The position numbers were made by a program, and so were the translations under genes. From Candidatus Levybacteria bacterium RIFCSPLOWO2_01_FULL_42_15 (lineage in GTDB: Bacteria; Patescibacteriota; Microgenomatia; Levybacterales; UBA12049), in the NCBI GenBank assembly GCA_001784055.1, contig MFOZ01000019.1:21603-85602 (forward strand): a DNA stretch of 64,000 bases. The letters are read 5' to 3'. The first letter of the stretch is position 1. Each line of letters begins with the position of its first letter. Below the pieces are notes generated by a model. That model was not told the origin of the DNA, made no database searches, and saw only the letters and a list, made by a program, of their open reading frames with translations. Positions 42,653 through 51,138 of the stretch are shown here, one piece after another.

Positions 42653-44328
42653 TGTGGCGGTTTTACGCTATTGTTGCGGTCTTTTTGCTTTCTTTTCTTA
42701 TTGTTATAGCAAGGCTTTTTTACTGGCAGGTTGTTCGCGCGGAAGAACTCTCTCTTTTTGGAGAAGCTCAGTATGAAAGAACTGTTGAGTTTTCTTCTCA
42801 GCGAGGAGAAATTTTTGCCTCTGACGGGTTTCCTCTTGTTGCAAGCACTCTTTCTTATCTTATCTACGCAAATCCTAAAGAGATAAAAGATATAAAAAAT
42901 GTTTCCGAAAAGCTTTCCAATATCCTTGGGACAGAACCATCTTCTGTAAGTGCTATGCTTTCTTTGGATCGTTTTTGGGTACCTGTAGCATCATACGTAA
43001 GCATAGAGAAGAAAAACAAGATAAAAGAATTGAGCCTACAGGGAGTTGGGTTTGATGATCAATTCAGCAGATTTTATCCGGAAGCGTCTATGTCCGCACA
43101 CCTTACCGGTTTTGTAGGAAAAAACGACATAGGAGAAGATAAGGGGTATTTTGGATTAGAAGGGTATTACGATAGGCAGCTTAAAGGGAAGACGTTAAAG
43201 ATAGTCCAAATAAAAGATGCTTATGAGAGACCAATTATTGCAAAAAGGGAGGTGGGTGTTGGAAATACAAAAGGCAGAGCGCTTGTTACGTCCGTGGATA
43301 GGGCTGTTCAGCACCTCGTAGAAGAAAAATTACATGAGGGAATCCAAAAGTACGGAGCAAGCGGCGGAATGATTGGAGTAATTGATCCTACAAGCGGCAA
43401 TATTATTGCCATGGCGTCGTATCCGACTTTTGATCAAAAGACATATCAAAGATACTCGGAGGAGTTCTATAAAAACCCTTTTATATCGGATACATACGAG
43501 CCGGGTTCAACGTTTAAGACGCTTATTATGGCAGCGGGGCTAGATGCAAAAGTTGTTTTGCCAACAACCCGATGCCCAATATGCGAAGGTCCGGTGAATA
43601 TTGGGGGATACACAATAAAAACATGGAACGACAAGTATTATAAAAATGCAACAATGATTGAGGTTCTTCAGCATTCTGATAACACCGGCATGGTGTTTGT
43701 TGGGCAATCTCTTGGGCTTGAAAAGCTCGTATCATATCTTTCTCTCTTTGGGATTGGGCAGGCAACGGGAATAGATTTGCAAGGAGAGGCACCATCAAGC
43801 ATTCGACCAAAAGAGGAGTGGAGAAAAACGGATCTGGCTACCGCAAGCTTTGGACAAGGGATTTCTCTTACTCCCATACAGCTTTTATCAGCGTTTGCAA
43901 GCATTGCAAATAAAGGAGTGAGGATGAAGCCGCGCATCGTGTCAACAATTCATACATCAGGGGGAGAAAAAATTGAAATTAAGCCAAAAGTGCTTAGCCG
44001 TCCCCTATCGGAAAAAACGGCGAAAATTATGACAGAAATGTTGGTAAATGCGGTGAATAAAGGAGAGGCGGCATACCTTAAGCCTAAAGGGTATCGAGTT
44101 GCGGGAAAAACCGGAACCGCTCAAATTCCAGTAGGGGGAAAATATGATCTGGAGAAAACCATCGCCTCATTCATTGGTTTTGCCCCTGCAGACGATCCAA
44201 AATTTGCTATGCTTGTTATTTTTAACAAGCCAACATCGTCTATCTATGGATCAGAAACCGCAGCCCCCACTTTTTTTGAGATCGCAAAAAATTTATTGGC
44301 GTACTACAAGATTCAGCCAACCGAATGA
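42652..44328 (+). CDS. ftsI: Division transpeptidase FtsI (class B penicillin-binding protein)
   Basis: Cross-links septal peptidoglycan. A 558-residue protein: a membrane helix at about 5-25, then the pedestal domain (about 50-200, with SAHLTGFVG), then the transpeptidase. Catalytic motifs are SxxK as STFK (in YEPGSTFKTLIMAAG, about residue 285), SxN as SDN (in QHSDNTGMVF, about 343) and KTGT (in VAGKTGTAQIP, about 486). No PASTA domains. It follows ftsL directly and is the end of this sub-operon, since a 91-bp gap with a new -10 box follows. Confidence 0.94.
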   Translation: MWRFYAIVAVFLLSFLIVIARLFYWQVVRAEELSLFGEAQYERTVEFSSQRGEIFASDGFPLVASTLSYLIYANPKEIKDIKNVSEKLSNILGTEPSSVSAMLSLDRFWVPVASYVSIEKKNKIKELSLQGVGFDDQFSRFYPEASMSAHLTGFVGKNDIGEDKGYFGLEGYYDRQLKGKTLKIVQIKDAYERPIIAKREVGVGNTKGRALVTSVDRAVQHLVEEKLHEGIQKYGASGGMIGVIDPTSGNIIAMASYPTFDQKTYQRYSEEFYKNPFISDTYEPGSTFKTLIMAAGLDAKVVLPTTRCPICEGPVNIGGYTIKTWNDKYYKNATMIEVLQHSDNTGMVFVGQSLGLEKLVSYLSLFGIGQATGIDLQGEAPSSIRPKEEWRKTDLATASFGQGISLTPIQLLSAFASIANKGVRMKPRIVSTIHTSGGEKIEIKPKVLSRPLSEKTAKIMTEMLVNAVNKGEAAYLKPKGYRVAGKTGTAQIPVGGKYDLEKTIASFIGFAPADDPKFAMLVIFNKPTSSIYGSETAAPTFFEIAKNLLAYYKIQPTE

Positions 44329-44407
44329 CCTACTTATGAAACTTCTTTAATCACAGCTCCTGTCTCGTTATCTTTCATAACCGATAGAGAAGAGTAGCTA
44401 AAAAAGG

Positions 44408-44413
44408 TATAAT
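44408..44413 (+). promoter_or_regulatory. -10 box TATAAT for murE, leaderless arrangement
   Basis: TATAAT (44408-44413) ends 6 bp before the ATG at 44420, placing the predicted +1 on the A of the start codon. It divides the dcw cluster into at least two transcription units. The rest of the 44329-44419 gap shows nothing clear. Confidence 0.7.
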
Positions 44414-44419
44414 ACGGGT

Positions 44420-45679
44420 ATGTGGCAAGAGATTAAGAATGTATATCACTTGCTGGTTGCGGTTGCGGCGCAGGTGTGGTTTGGGTTTCCGTCAAGAAAG
44501 CTTAAGGTGATTGGGGTTACCGGAACCGATGGAAAGACAACTACGGTGAACCTGATTTATCATATACTACACACGTGCGGATATTCGGTCTCCATGATTT
44601 CAACCGTTGGAGCAATCATTAACGGAGAAAAAAAAGATCTTGGTTTTCATGTGACAAATCCTTCCTCATGGCAATTAAATTCCTTTATCAAGAAAGCGGC
44701 AGAAAAAAGTAGCTATCTTGTTCTTGAGGTTACATCTCACGGAATAGATCAGCATCGTATTTTTGGCATTCCTTTTGCAATTGGAGTGATGACCAACGTT
44801 ACAAACGAACATCTAGACTATCACAAAACGTATGATCGCTATCTTCAGACAAAAGTAAAATTGTTAAAACGATCCCGTATTGCCATTGTAAATCAGGATG
44901 ACGGATCGCATAAAGCGATTATGCTGCTTCTTAAAGATGGAAACCGAATGGATCGAAAAGTAATTACGTATGGGAAGACGAAGTCTCCCATGGTGAATCC
45001 GCTTGTCTACGCCTTTAAGACAAAATTGATCGGTAATTTTAATCGATCAAACGAGGGAGCTGCAATCGCAACTGTTCTTGCCCTAAACGTTAAGGAATCT
45101 TGCATCAAAGCCGCTTGTGAAAGCTTTGAGGCTCCAATTGGACGACAACAGGTAGTATATGAAGGCGATTTTACCGTAATGATTGATTTTGCCCACACCC
45201 CCAATGCTATTGAAGAGTTTCTACATTCGATCAAACCTGGTGTCAAGGGGAGACTCATTCACGTTTTTGGAAGCGCGGGAGAGCGCGACAGAAAGAAAAG
45301 ACCAGAAATGGGAAAGGCATCAGCTAACTATTCGGATGTTATTATCTTAACTGCAGAGGATCCCCGGTCGGAATCGGTTGCAAAAATCATAAACGAGATT
45401 GAATCAGGAATCGTTAATAATTCAAAATTCCCCGGCCTCGCTCCGCGAAGCCTCGCCAAAGGCGGGCGAAGCGGGACGGGCAAAATTCAAAGTGCAAAAT
45501 TGTTCAAAATATCAAACAGACAGGAAGCAATCAATACTGCAATTAAAATAGCGCAAAAGGGAGATTTTGTTCTCGTTACGGGAAAAGGGCATGAGAAGTC
45601 TATGAACTTTGGACGCGGAGAAATACCGTGGAGTGAATATGACAGCGTAAAAGAAGCACTTGTAGCAAGAAAATTATGA
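44420..45679 (+). CDS. murE: UDP-MurNAc-tripeptide synthetase MurE, lacking the N-terminal domain
   Basis: Adds the third amino acid to UDP-MurNAc-dipeptide. The ATP loop is GVTGTDGKTTTVNLIYHIL (about residues 33-51), with LEVTSHGIDQHRIF and TNVTNEHLDYHKTYDRYL as in MurE, and HVFGSAGERDRKKRPEMG in the C-domain. The amino-acid-specificity segment is EDPRSES, related to the DNPR motif of diaminopimelate-adding enzymes, so meso-DAP is possible but not certain. Only about 30 residues precede the ATP loop instead of about 100, so the UDP-binding domain is missing or reduced. The insert NSKFPGLAPRSLAKGGRS (about 335-352) is a repeat element. Confidence 0.9.
   Translation: MWQEIKNVYHLLVAVAAQVWFGFPSRKLKVIGVTGTDGKTTTVNLIYHILHTCGYSVSMISTVGAIINGEKKDLGFHVTNPSSWQLNSFIKKAAEKSSYLVLEVTSHGIDQHRIFGIPFAIGVMTNVTNEHLDYHKTYDRYLQTKVKLLKRSRIAIVNQDDGSHKAIMLLLKDGNRMDRKVITYGKTKSPMVNPLVYAFKTKLIGNFNRSNEGAAIATVLALNVKESCIKAACESFEAPIGRQQVVYEGDFTVMIDFAHTPNAIEEFLHSIKPGVKGRLIHVFGSAGERDRKKRPEMGKASANYSDVIILTAEDPRSESVAKIINEIESGIVNNSKFPGLAPRSLAKGGRSGTGKIQSAKLFKISNRQEAINTAIKIAQKGDFVLVTGKGHEKSMNFGRGEIPWSEYDSVKEALVARKL
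45428..45484 (+). repeat. 57-bp GC-rich dispersed element, copy 2 (inside murE)
   Basis: Matches 29373-29429 at 51 of 57 positions with a 28-bp exact core (45445-45472). Here the core is read as RSLAKGGRS, a different frame from copy 1. TTCAAA-type repeats flank it (45421-45426 and 45485-45505). It falls in a loop of the MurE C-domain, away from catalytic motifs. Confidence 0.92.
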
Positions 45680-47115
45680 AAAAGAAACACATCCACTTTG
45701 TTGGTATAAAAGGAGTGGGACTTGCTCCTCTTGCAATTATCGCTAAGGAAGCAGGATTTATAGTATCCGGATGCGATGTAGATGAGGAGTTTATTACGGA
45801 TGAACTACTTAAGCTCTCTCGCATACAACCCATAAAGGGATTCTCCTCATCTCATCTTGGCAATGTGGATATGGTAATAACAACAGGCGCTCACGGGGGA
45901 TTTGACAACCCGGAAGTACAAGAAGCAAAAAAAGGAGGAATAAAAGTTCTTACCCATGGAGAAGCGGTAGGGATGTTTATGAAAGGAGAACTCTTTGGGA
46001 GATTCGATATGACAGGCATTTCCGTTGTTGGGTCTCACGGGAAAACAACCACAACGGCTCTTCTGGCAACAATTTTTTCTCAAAGCGGGCTTGATCCGAG
46101 TTATACCATTGGAACGTCTATTATTCCTTCGATTGGCGCATCAGGGCATTATGGGAATGGTAAATATTTTATAGCAGAGGCAGATGAATACGCAACAGAG
46201 CCAGCTTATAACAAAACGCCAAAATTGCTTTGGCAGTATCCTTCAATAGCTGTTATTACCAATGTAGACTTTGATCACCCGGACGTTTTCAAAAATGAGG
46301 AAGATATAGCAATGGTGTTTAGGAAGTTTTTAGGAAATATTAAAAGAGATGGTATTCTTGTTCTTTATGGAGATGATCCGTATGCGGCATTTTTAAAAAA
46401 GTCGTTTCCGGGGAAAACAATTACGTACGGATATTCGCCACAGAATGATTTTGTCTTAAGAAAAGCACGTTTTGGAGACAGGAGGACTTTTTTCTGGGTT
46501 GAGGCTCTGGGAACTAATCTTGGAGAGTTTTGCATTCATGTCATAGGTGAGCATAACGCGCTTAATGCAACGGGAGCAATAGCTGTTTCTTTAGAAGTAG
46601 GAATCGGAATTAATAAAATTAAAAAAGCGCTTATGACCTTTAGCGGATCAAAAAGACGATGTGAATTCATAGGTCAGAGTCGGTTTGGATCCATTGTTAT
46701 AGATGATTACGCTCACCATCCCACAGAGATAAAAAAGACGCTTATCGCTCTAAAAAAGGCATATCCCAAAAAACATATCGTTTGTATTTTTCAGCCCCAT
46801 ACGTTTTCCAGAACAAAAGCCTTATTTAATAAGTTTACTCATGCCTTTTCCGATGCTGATGAAGTTATCCTCATGGATATTTATCCCTCCTTGCGGGAAG
46901 AGCCCGATCCGGAGATTACGTCACAGTTTCTTGCTAACAAAATGAGTAAAATTCACAAGAGCGTAACATTTCTTTCTAAGGCTTGCGATGTGATACAATA
47001 TGTAGCACAAAAAGAAACAGATTCTAGCTCACTTATTGTCACGATGGGGGCAGGTGACATATATAAGATTGCCCAAAAAGTTGCCCAAAAAAAGCCCTCG
47101 GTGTCTTCTCAATGA
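45676..47115 (+). CDS. murC: UDP-N-acetylmuramate-L-alanine ligase MurC
   Basis: Adds the first amino acid to UDP-MurNAc. A 479-residue three-domain Mur ligase: HIHFVGIKGVGLAPLAIIAKEAG (UDP-binding, residues 5-27), VVGSHGKTTTTALLATIF (ATP loop, about 117-134), EADEYATEP, VITNVDFDHPDVF and the C-domain VIDDYAHHPTEIKKTL (about 340) with FQPHTFSRT. These HGKTTT and DDYAHHP forms separate MurC from MurD/E/F (Mpl shares some). It overlaps murE by 4 bp. Confidence 0.93.
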   Translation: MKKKHIHFVGIKGVGLAPLAIIAKEAGFIVSGCDVDEEFITDELLKLSRIQPIKGFSSSHLGNVDMVITTGAHGGFDNPEVQEAKKGGIKVLTHGEAVGMFMKGELFGRFDMTGISVVGSHGKTTTTALLATIFSQSGLDPSYTIGTSIIPSIGASGHYGNGKYFIAEADEYATEPAYNKTPKLLWQYPSIAVITNVDFDHPDVFKNEEDIAMVFRKFLGNIKRDGILVLYGDDPYAAFLKKSFPGKTITYGYSPQNDFVLRKARFGDRRTFFWVEALGTNLGEFCIHVIGEHNALNATGAIAVSLEVGIGINKIKKALMTFSGSKRRCEFIGQSRFGSIVIDDYAHHPTEIKKTLIALKKAYPKKHIVCIFQPHTFSRTKALFNKFTHAFSDADEVILMDIYPSLREEPDPEITSQFLANKMSKIHKSVTFLSKACDVIQYVAQKETDSSSLIVTMGAGDIYKIAQKVAQKKPSVSSQ

Positions 47116-47132
47116 AAAGAAATTTATAATAT

Positions 47133-48110
47133 ATGAAAGCTTTTTTAAGTGAATTAAAGAAGATATTAGGAGATAGGGTAAAAGAAAACGAACCGATGAG
47201 CCTGCATACTACCTTTAAGATAGGCGGTCCGGCGCGCTATTATATAGACATAGATTCAATAGAGGGTTTAGTAAAAGTAGTAACATTTGCAAAAAAAAGA
47301 AATCTTCCTGTTTTTATTTTTGGAGGCGGGTCAAATATCATAGTTTCCGATAGGGGAATAGATGGCCTTGTTATAAAAAATAACTGCAGGAAGTTTGAAA
47401 TTAGAAGCATTGCAGGAAATGTAAAGGGAGCTGTAGCAAAGAGGAGTACCGTATCTATTTATGCGCAGTCCGGGGTAATTATGAATCAACTTGTTCGATA
47501 CACAATTGATCATGGAATGGGTGGGCTTGAATTCCATCTTGGGTTGCCCGGTACGGTTGGAGGAGCGCTTTTTATGAATTCGAATTTTCCCAAGAAGCAG
47601 TCCTACGTTGGCGATTCGTTGCAAAGCGCGACACTGCTTTGTCCTGATGGCTCAATAAAAGAGATAGACGCTTCCTACTTTAGGTTTTCATATGATACCA
47701 GTATTCTTCAAAAAACCGGTGAAATTATCCTGTCGGCATTGTTTAAGCTTTCCTCTTGTGAAAAAGACGAATTATGGAGGCGAGGAACAGAAGCTCTTGA
47801 TTACCGCTTGAGTACTCAGCCAAAAGGAGCTTCCGCCGGGTGCACGTTTCGCAATATTTCAATATCTGAGGCGTTTTCGATTCCTACACCAAACAATATA
47901 ACATCGGCAGGATACCTTATTGACAAAGCAGGATTAAAAGGAAGACGGGTAGGGGATGCTATGGTTTCGCCAAAGCATGCAAATTTTATTCTTAACATGG
48001 GGAACGCAAAGGCGTCCGATGTAGTTGAGCTTACAAAATGCATTAAGGAAGAAGTATTTAAGAAGTTTAGTGTAAGTCTCATGTTTGAAGTACGGGTAAT
48101 AGAATCTTAA
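47133..48110 (+). CDS. murB: UDP-N-acetylenolpyruvoylglucosamine reductase MurB
   Basis: Reduces the enolpyruvyl group to make UDP-MurNAc, using FAD and NADPH. The 325 residues include TTFKIGGPARYYID, the FAD loop VFIFGGGSNIIVSDRGIDGLVI and GLPGTVGGALFMNSNFP. RLSTQPKGASAGCTFRNIS follows, with the active-site serine/cysteine region. The C-terminus has LIDKAGLKGRRVGDAMVSPKHANFI. It lacks the Y-loop insert of E. coli-type MurB, so it is a type II enzyme. A TATAAT at 47125-47130 lies very close to the start, too close for a standard +1. Confidence 0.93.
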   Translation: MKAFLSELKKILGDRVKENEPMSLHTTFKIGGPARYYIDIDSIEGLVKVVTFAKKRNLPVFIFGGGSNIIVSDRGIDGLVIKNNCRKFEIRSIAGNVKGAVAKRSTVSIYAQSGVIMNQLVRYTIDHGMGGLEFHLGLPGTVGGALFMNSNFPKKQSYVGDSLQSATLLCPDGSIKEIDASYFRFSYDTSILQKTGEIILSALFKLSSCEKDELWRRGTEALDYRLSTQPKGASAGCTFRNISISEAFSIPTPNNITSAGYLIDKAGLKGRRVGDAMVSPKHANFILNMGNAKASDVVELTKCIKEEVFKKFSVSLMFEVRVIES

Positions 48111-48111
48111 T

Positions 48112-49449
48112 ATGGATAAATTTATTGTAAAAGGAGGAAAAGCGTTAGGAGGAGAAGTTGTTGTTTCCGGAGCAAAAAATGTTGCCCTTAAAACGCTTGT
48201 TGCGGCGTGTTTAACAGAAGAAGAAGTGGTAATAGAGAATGTTCCGCTTATCTCAGATTTTTTTGTAATGGTGGATTTGATTAAAGAACTTGGGGGAACG
48301 GTGGCCGTTGAGGACCATACTGCGCGTATAAAGGTTCCTCATATCGTATCTTCCAAGATATCCCTGGATAAAGCAGCAGAAGTAAGAACCTCGTCCATGT
48401 TCTTAGCGCCTCTTCTTGCGCGGCTTGGTAGAGCATCTATTCCTAACCCGGGGGGATGCAGAATAGGAGCACGGCCAATAGATCGAACCGTTGAGGGCAT
48501 TAAAGCGTTAGGAGCAGATATTGCATATGAGAGTGGAGATGGATACTTTCACGCAAAGATAAAATCTGGTGCGAGACTTAAAGGAGTTTCTTATCGATTC
48601 GAAAAAAGTTCCCATACGGCAACAGAAACGCTTATGATTGCTTCTTCGTGTGCTTATGGGAAAACGGTTCTTGAAAATGCAGCGCAAGAGCCGGAGATTG
48701 ACGAACTCATAGCTCTTTTAAACGCGATGGGTGCTCATATTCGCAGAATTTCTCCCAGAACAATTGAGATTATTGGAGTGAATAAGCTTCATGGAGCGCG
48801 CTTTCGAATAGGTCCTGACAGAAACGAAGTGGTTACTTTTGCAATTGCCGCATACATCACCCAAGGAAATATTTTAGTAAGAGAAGCAAAAGCGTCTTAC
48901 ATACAAGAATTTCTTGATTTACTACAAGAGGCAGGCGCAGAATTTAAAGAAGAAAAAAATGGAATGCGTTTCTTTTCTAACGGTTCTCTTAAAGCGACAA
49001 GCATTATTACTTGTTCTTACCCTGGTTTCATGACTGATTGGCAAGGACCATGGGCAGTTCTCATGGCAAAAGCACAAGGAGAGTCAATAATTCATGAGAC
49101 GATATATGAAAACAGATTTGGATATGTGAGTGAATTGTTAAAAATGGGAGCAAGAATTGATCTGTTTACTCCTTCCGTCAGAAACCCAAGAGCGTTTTAC
49201 AATTTTACTCTTCCTCAAAAACATGATCCTTACCACCACGCCATAAAAATTTATGGCCCGGCAAAATTACATAATGCGGCTGTACAGATTTCGGATTTAC
49301 GAGCGGGAGCAACTCTTGTGCTTGCTGCTCTTGCCGCCTCAGGAGAAAGTGTTATATTTGGAGCCCATCACATTGATCGCGGGTACGAGCGATTTGAAGA
49401 AAGACTGCAAAGCGTTGGAGCGGATATCAAAAGAATGGTCGATGAATAA
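48112..49449 (+). CDS. murA: UDP-GlcNAc 1-carboxyvinyltransferase MurA
   Basis: Transfers enolpyruvate from PEP to UDP-GlcNAc, the first committed step of peptidoglycan synthesis. 445 residues. Seen are KGGKALGGEVVVSGAKNVALK (residues 5-25), with the catalytic lysine, and PNPGGCRIGARPIDRTVEG (about 115), with the active-site cysteine that makes most MurA enzymes sensitive to fosfomycin. YPGFMTDWQGPWAVL is typical of the second domain, and the repeat DLRAGATLVLAALAA lies near the end. It starts 1 bp after murB and is followed directly by the uridyltransferase. Confidence 0.94.
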   Translation: MDKFIVKGGKALGGEVVVSGAKNVALKTLVAACLTEEEVVIENVPLISDFFVMVDLIKELGGTVAVEDHTARIKVPHIVSSKISLDKAAEVRTSSMFLAPLLARLGRASIPNPGGCRIGARPIDRTVEGIKALGADIAYESGDGYFHAKIKSGARLKGVSYRFEKSSHTATETLMIASSCAYGKTVLENAAQEPEIDELIALLNAMGAHIRRISPRTIEIIGVNKLHGARFRIGPDRNEVVTFAIAAYITQGNILVREAKASYIQEFLDLLQEAGAEFKEEKNGMRFFSNGSLKATSIITCSYPGFMTDWQGPWAVLMAKAQGESIIHETIYENRFGYVSELLKMGARIDLFTPSVRNPRAFYNFTLPQKHDPYHHAIKIYGPAKLHNAAVQISDLRAGATLVLAALAASGESVIFGAHHIDRGYERFEERLQSVGADIKRMVDE

Positions 49450-50206
49450 TATGAAAAGAGAAAGAAAAATTGGCGCCATAATTTTAGCGGCTGGGAAAGG
49501 CAAAAGAATGAAAATGCGACAGATTAACAAAGTAGCAATTCATATTGCGAATAAACCCATGGTTCTGCATACGGTACATATGTTGGAAAAGATAGCACTA
49601 TCCCCAATTGTCGTTGTTATTGGGTTTGCTAAAGAATCAGTTATGAAGGCTCTTGCGGGAACATCGGTAATCTTTGCCGAGCAGAAAAAACGATTAGGAA
49701 CCGGTCGCGCAGCTCTTTGTGGATTGACTAAGCTCCCCAAAGATGTAGCTGATGTTCTAATTCTCAATGGTGATGATTCTGCGTTTTATACCCCAAAGAT
49801 CATAAAAGAGTTATACCAGAGACATCTCTTCTCTCAAGCGGCAATTACATTTCTTACGATTCAACTTGATAATCCCTTTGGACTTGGGAGAGTAATAAGA
49901 AATGAAAAAGGGAGTGTTGTTGCAATTGTTGAAGAAAAAGACGCAACAAGAGAAGAAAGAAAGATTAAAGAAATTAATCCGGCATGCTACATTTTTCGAT
50001 CTGATTTTTTAAGAAACTTTATTAAACGAATTCCAAAAAGCTCGGTGACAGGGGAATATTATTTAGTGAGCTTAATAGAAATTGCTTTCAAGAACAATAA
50101 GAAAATAGAAACGCTTATAAAGAATTCCATCCTATGGAGAGGGGTCAATACGAGAGAAGAGCTTGCTTTGGCAGAACAACTCCTGCATCAAGTGAAGTCA
50201 ATATGA
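49442..50206 (+). CDS. glmU: UDP-GlcNAc pyrophosphorylase domain (GlmU N-terminal half only)
   Basis: Uridyltransferase that makes UDP-GlcNAc from GlcNAc-1-phosphate. Start at 49442 or 49451 (MKRERK); frames upstream lie inside murA. Motifs: AAIILAAGKGKRM-type loop (seen as IILAAGKGKRMKM), RLGTGRAALCGL, NPFGLGRVIRNEKGSVVAIVEEKDA, EINPACYIF and GEYYLVSLIEIA, then GVNTREELALAE. It ends there at about 254 residues, whereas full GlmU is about 450 with a left-handed beta-helix acetyltransferase domain. The acetyltransferase step must therefore come from elsewhere; a GNAT gene overlaps its stop. Confidence 0.85.
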   Translation: MNNMKRERKIGAIILAAGKGKRMKMRQINKVAIHIANKPMVLHTVHMLEKIALSPIVVVIGFAKESVMKALAGTSVIFAEQKKRLGTGRAALCGLTKLPKDVADVLILNGDDSAFYTPKIIKELYQRHLFSQAAITFLTIQLDNPFGLGRVIRNEKGSVVAIVEEKDATREERKIKEINPACYIFRSDFLRNFIKRIPKSSVTGEYYLVSLIEIAFKNNKKIETLIKNSILWRGVNTREELALAEQLLHQVKSI

Positions 50207-50646
50207 AACAACAGATTTACATCGAACAACTTAAAAAATACTCTTTAGATGCAGTCACCGCTTTAAATAGTTTACTCATGCAATTAAACAATCGCGCAAC
50301 ACCACTTACCAAAAGCGCCATTAGGGAGATGATGGACTCACCGGCAACTCGATTATTTGTAGCGAGAAGATTAGACAATAACCAAATAATTGGCATATTG
50401 GCCATGATTGTATATCGCATCCCATACACAAAAAAAGGGTTGCTTGAAGATTTTGTAGTTGATGAAAAATATAGAAGATGCGGCATTGGTACAAAGCTTG
50501 TTAAATTCGCTATTGATAAAGCGCAAAAAGAAGAACTTGCCTATCTTGATTTTACTTCTCGTCCAACAAGAGAAGCCGCAAGCAAGCTATATCAACGCCT
50601 TGGTTTTAAGAAACGAGATACCAATGTTTACCGAATAGGGCTATAG
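50203..50646 (+). CDS. GNAT-family N-acetyltransferase
   Basis: A 147-residue acetyltransferase. The acetyl-CoA site is seen as LLEDFVVDEKYRRCGIGTKLV (about residues 82-102), with the R/Q-x-x-G-x-G/A loop, followed by REAASKLYQRLGFKKRDTNVYRI. The start is the ATG in the ATGA overlap with the uridyltransferase; longer starts lie inside that gene. Its place between the GlmU N-domain and glmS suggests it could acetylate glucosamine phosphate, as Gna1 does in eukaryotes. A protein or small-molecule acetyltransferase remains possible. Confidence 0.75.
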   Translation: MKQQIYIEQLKKYSLDAVTALNSLLMQLNNRATPLTKSAIREMMDSPATRLFVARRLDNNQIIGILAMIVYRIPYTKKGLLEDFVVDEKYRRCGIGTKLVKFAIDKAQKEELAYLDFTSRPTREAASKLYQRLGFKKRDTNVYRIGL

Positions 50647-50647
50647 T

Positions 50648-51124
50648 ATGCAGTTGAAAAATAAAGTCATTCTTTTTGACATAGATTATACGCTGTTTAA
50701 TACAGACATCTTTAAAGAGACAAAATTGCAAAAGTACTCACTTTACGAAGAAGTTAAAGAGGCGCTTAATAATCTTTCAAAGATTGCTCGGCTTGGTATT
50801 TTTTCAGAAGGAGAAATTAGACTTCAAAAGACAAAATTGGAGAGCACAAATATCGCGGATTATTTTCAAAATGATTTAGTTCATATAATGACTAGAAAGG
50901 ATGATGAAATGGAAGATATAATTACTAGATACACGGACACAGCGCTGTTTCTTGTTGATGACAAGATAGATATTTTATATAAGACAAAGAAGCTTTTTCC
51001 TTCTGTTTTTACCGTTTGGATAAAAAGGGGAAAGTATGCAAAGTCACAGAAGCCTATTGATGGGTTTGAGCCTGATGCTATAATAAAAACTTTGCAAGAA
51101 GTTATTCCTGTTGTTTCTACCTGA
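50648..51124 (+). CDS. HAD-superfamily hydrolase-like protein
   Basis: A 158-residue HAD-like protein. Motif I is ILFDIDYTLFNTD (residues 8-20), with both aspartates. Motif II is the ARLGIFSEG strand, and FLVDDKIDILYKTK is the motif IV region with two acidic residues. The cap is small. It lies between the GNAT and glmS, so it may act on a sugar phosphate, but HAD substrates cannot be read from sequence. It starts 1 bp after the GNAT stop. Confidence 0.7.
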   Translation: MQLKNKVILFDIDYTLFNTDIFKETKLQKYSLYEEVKEALNNLSKIARLGIFSEGEIRLQKTKLESTNIADYFQNDLVHIMTRKDDEMEDIITRYTDTALFLVDDKIDILYKTKKLFPSVFTVWIKRGKYAKSQKPIDGFEPDAIIKTLQEVIPVVST

Positions 51125-51138
51125 TACTATTTTTTACT

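Noticed and set aside
44329..44419. A tRNA or small RNA gene between ftsI and murE
   Set aside because: No cloverleaf or stable stem with a T-run could be made by eye; only the -10 box is convincing.
47125..47130. Leaderless promoter for murB
   Set aside because: The TATAAT ends only 2 bp before the ATG, so standard spacing would start transcription inside the start codon region.
49253..49441. A longer start for the GlmU N-domain gene
   Set aside because: The extra 63 codons lie inside murA in another frame, and the family begins with the loop at LAAGKGKRM shortly after 49451.
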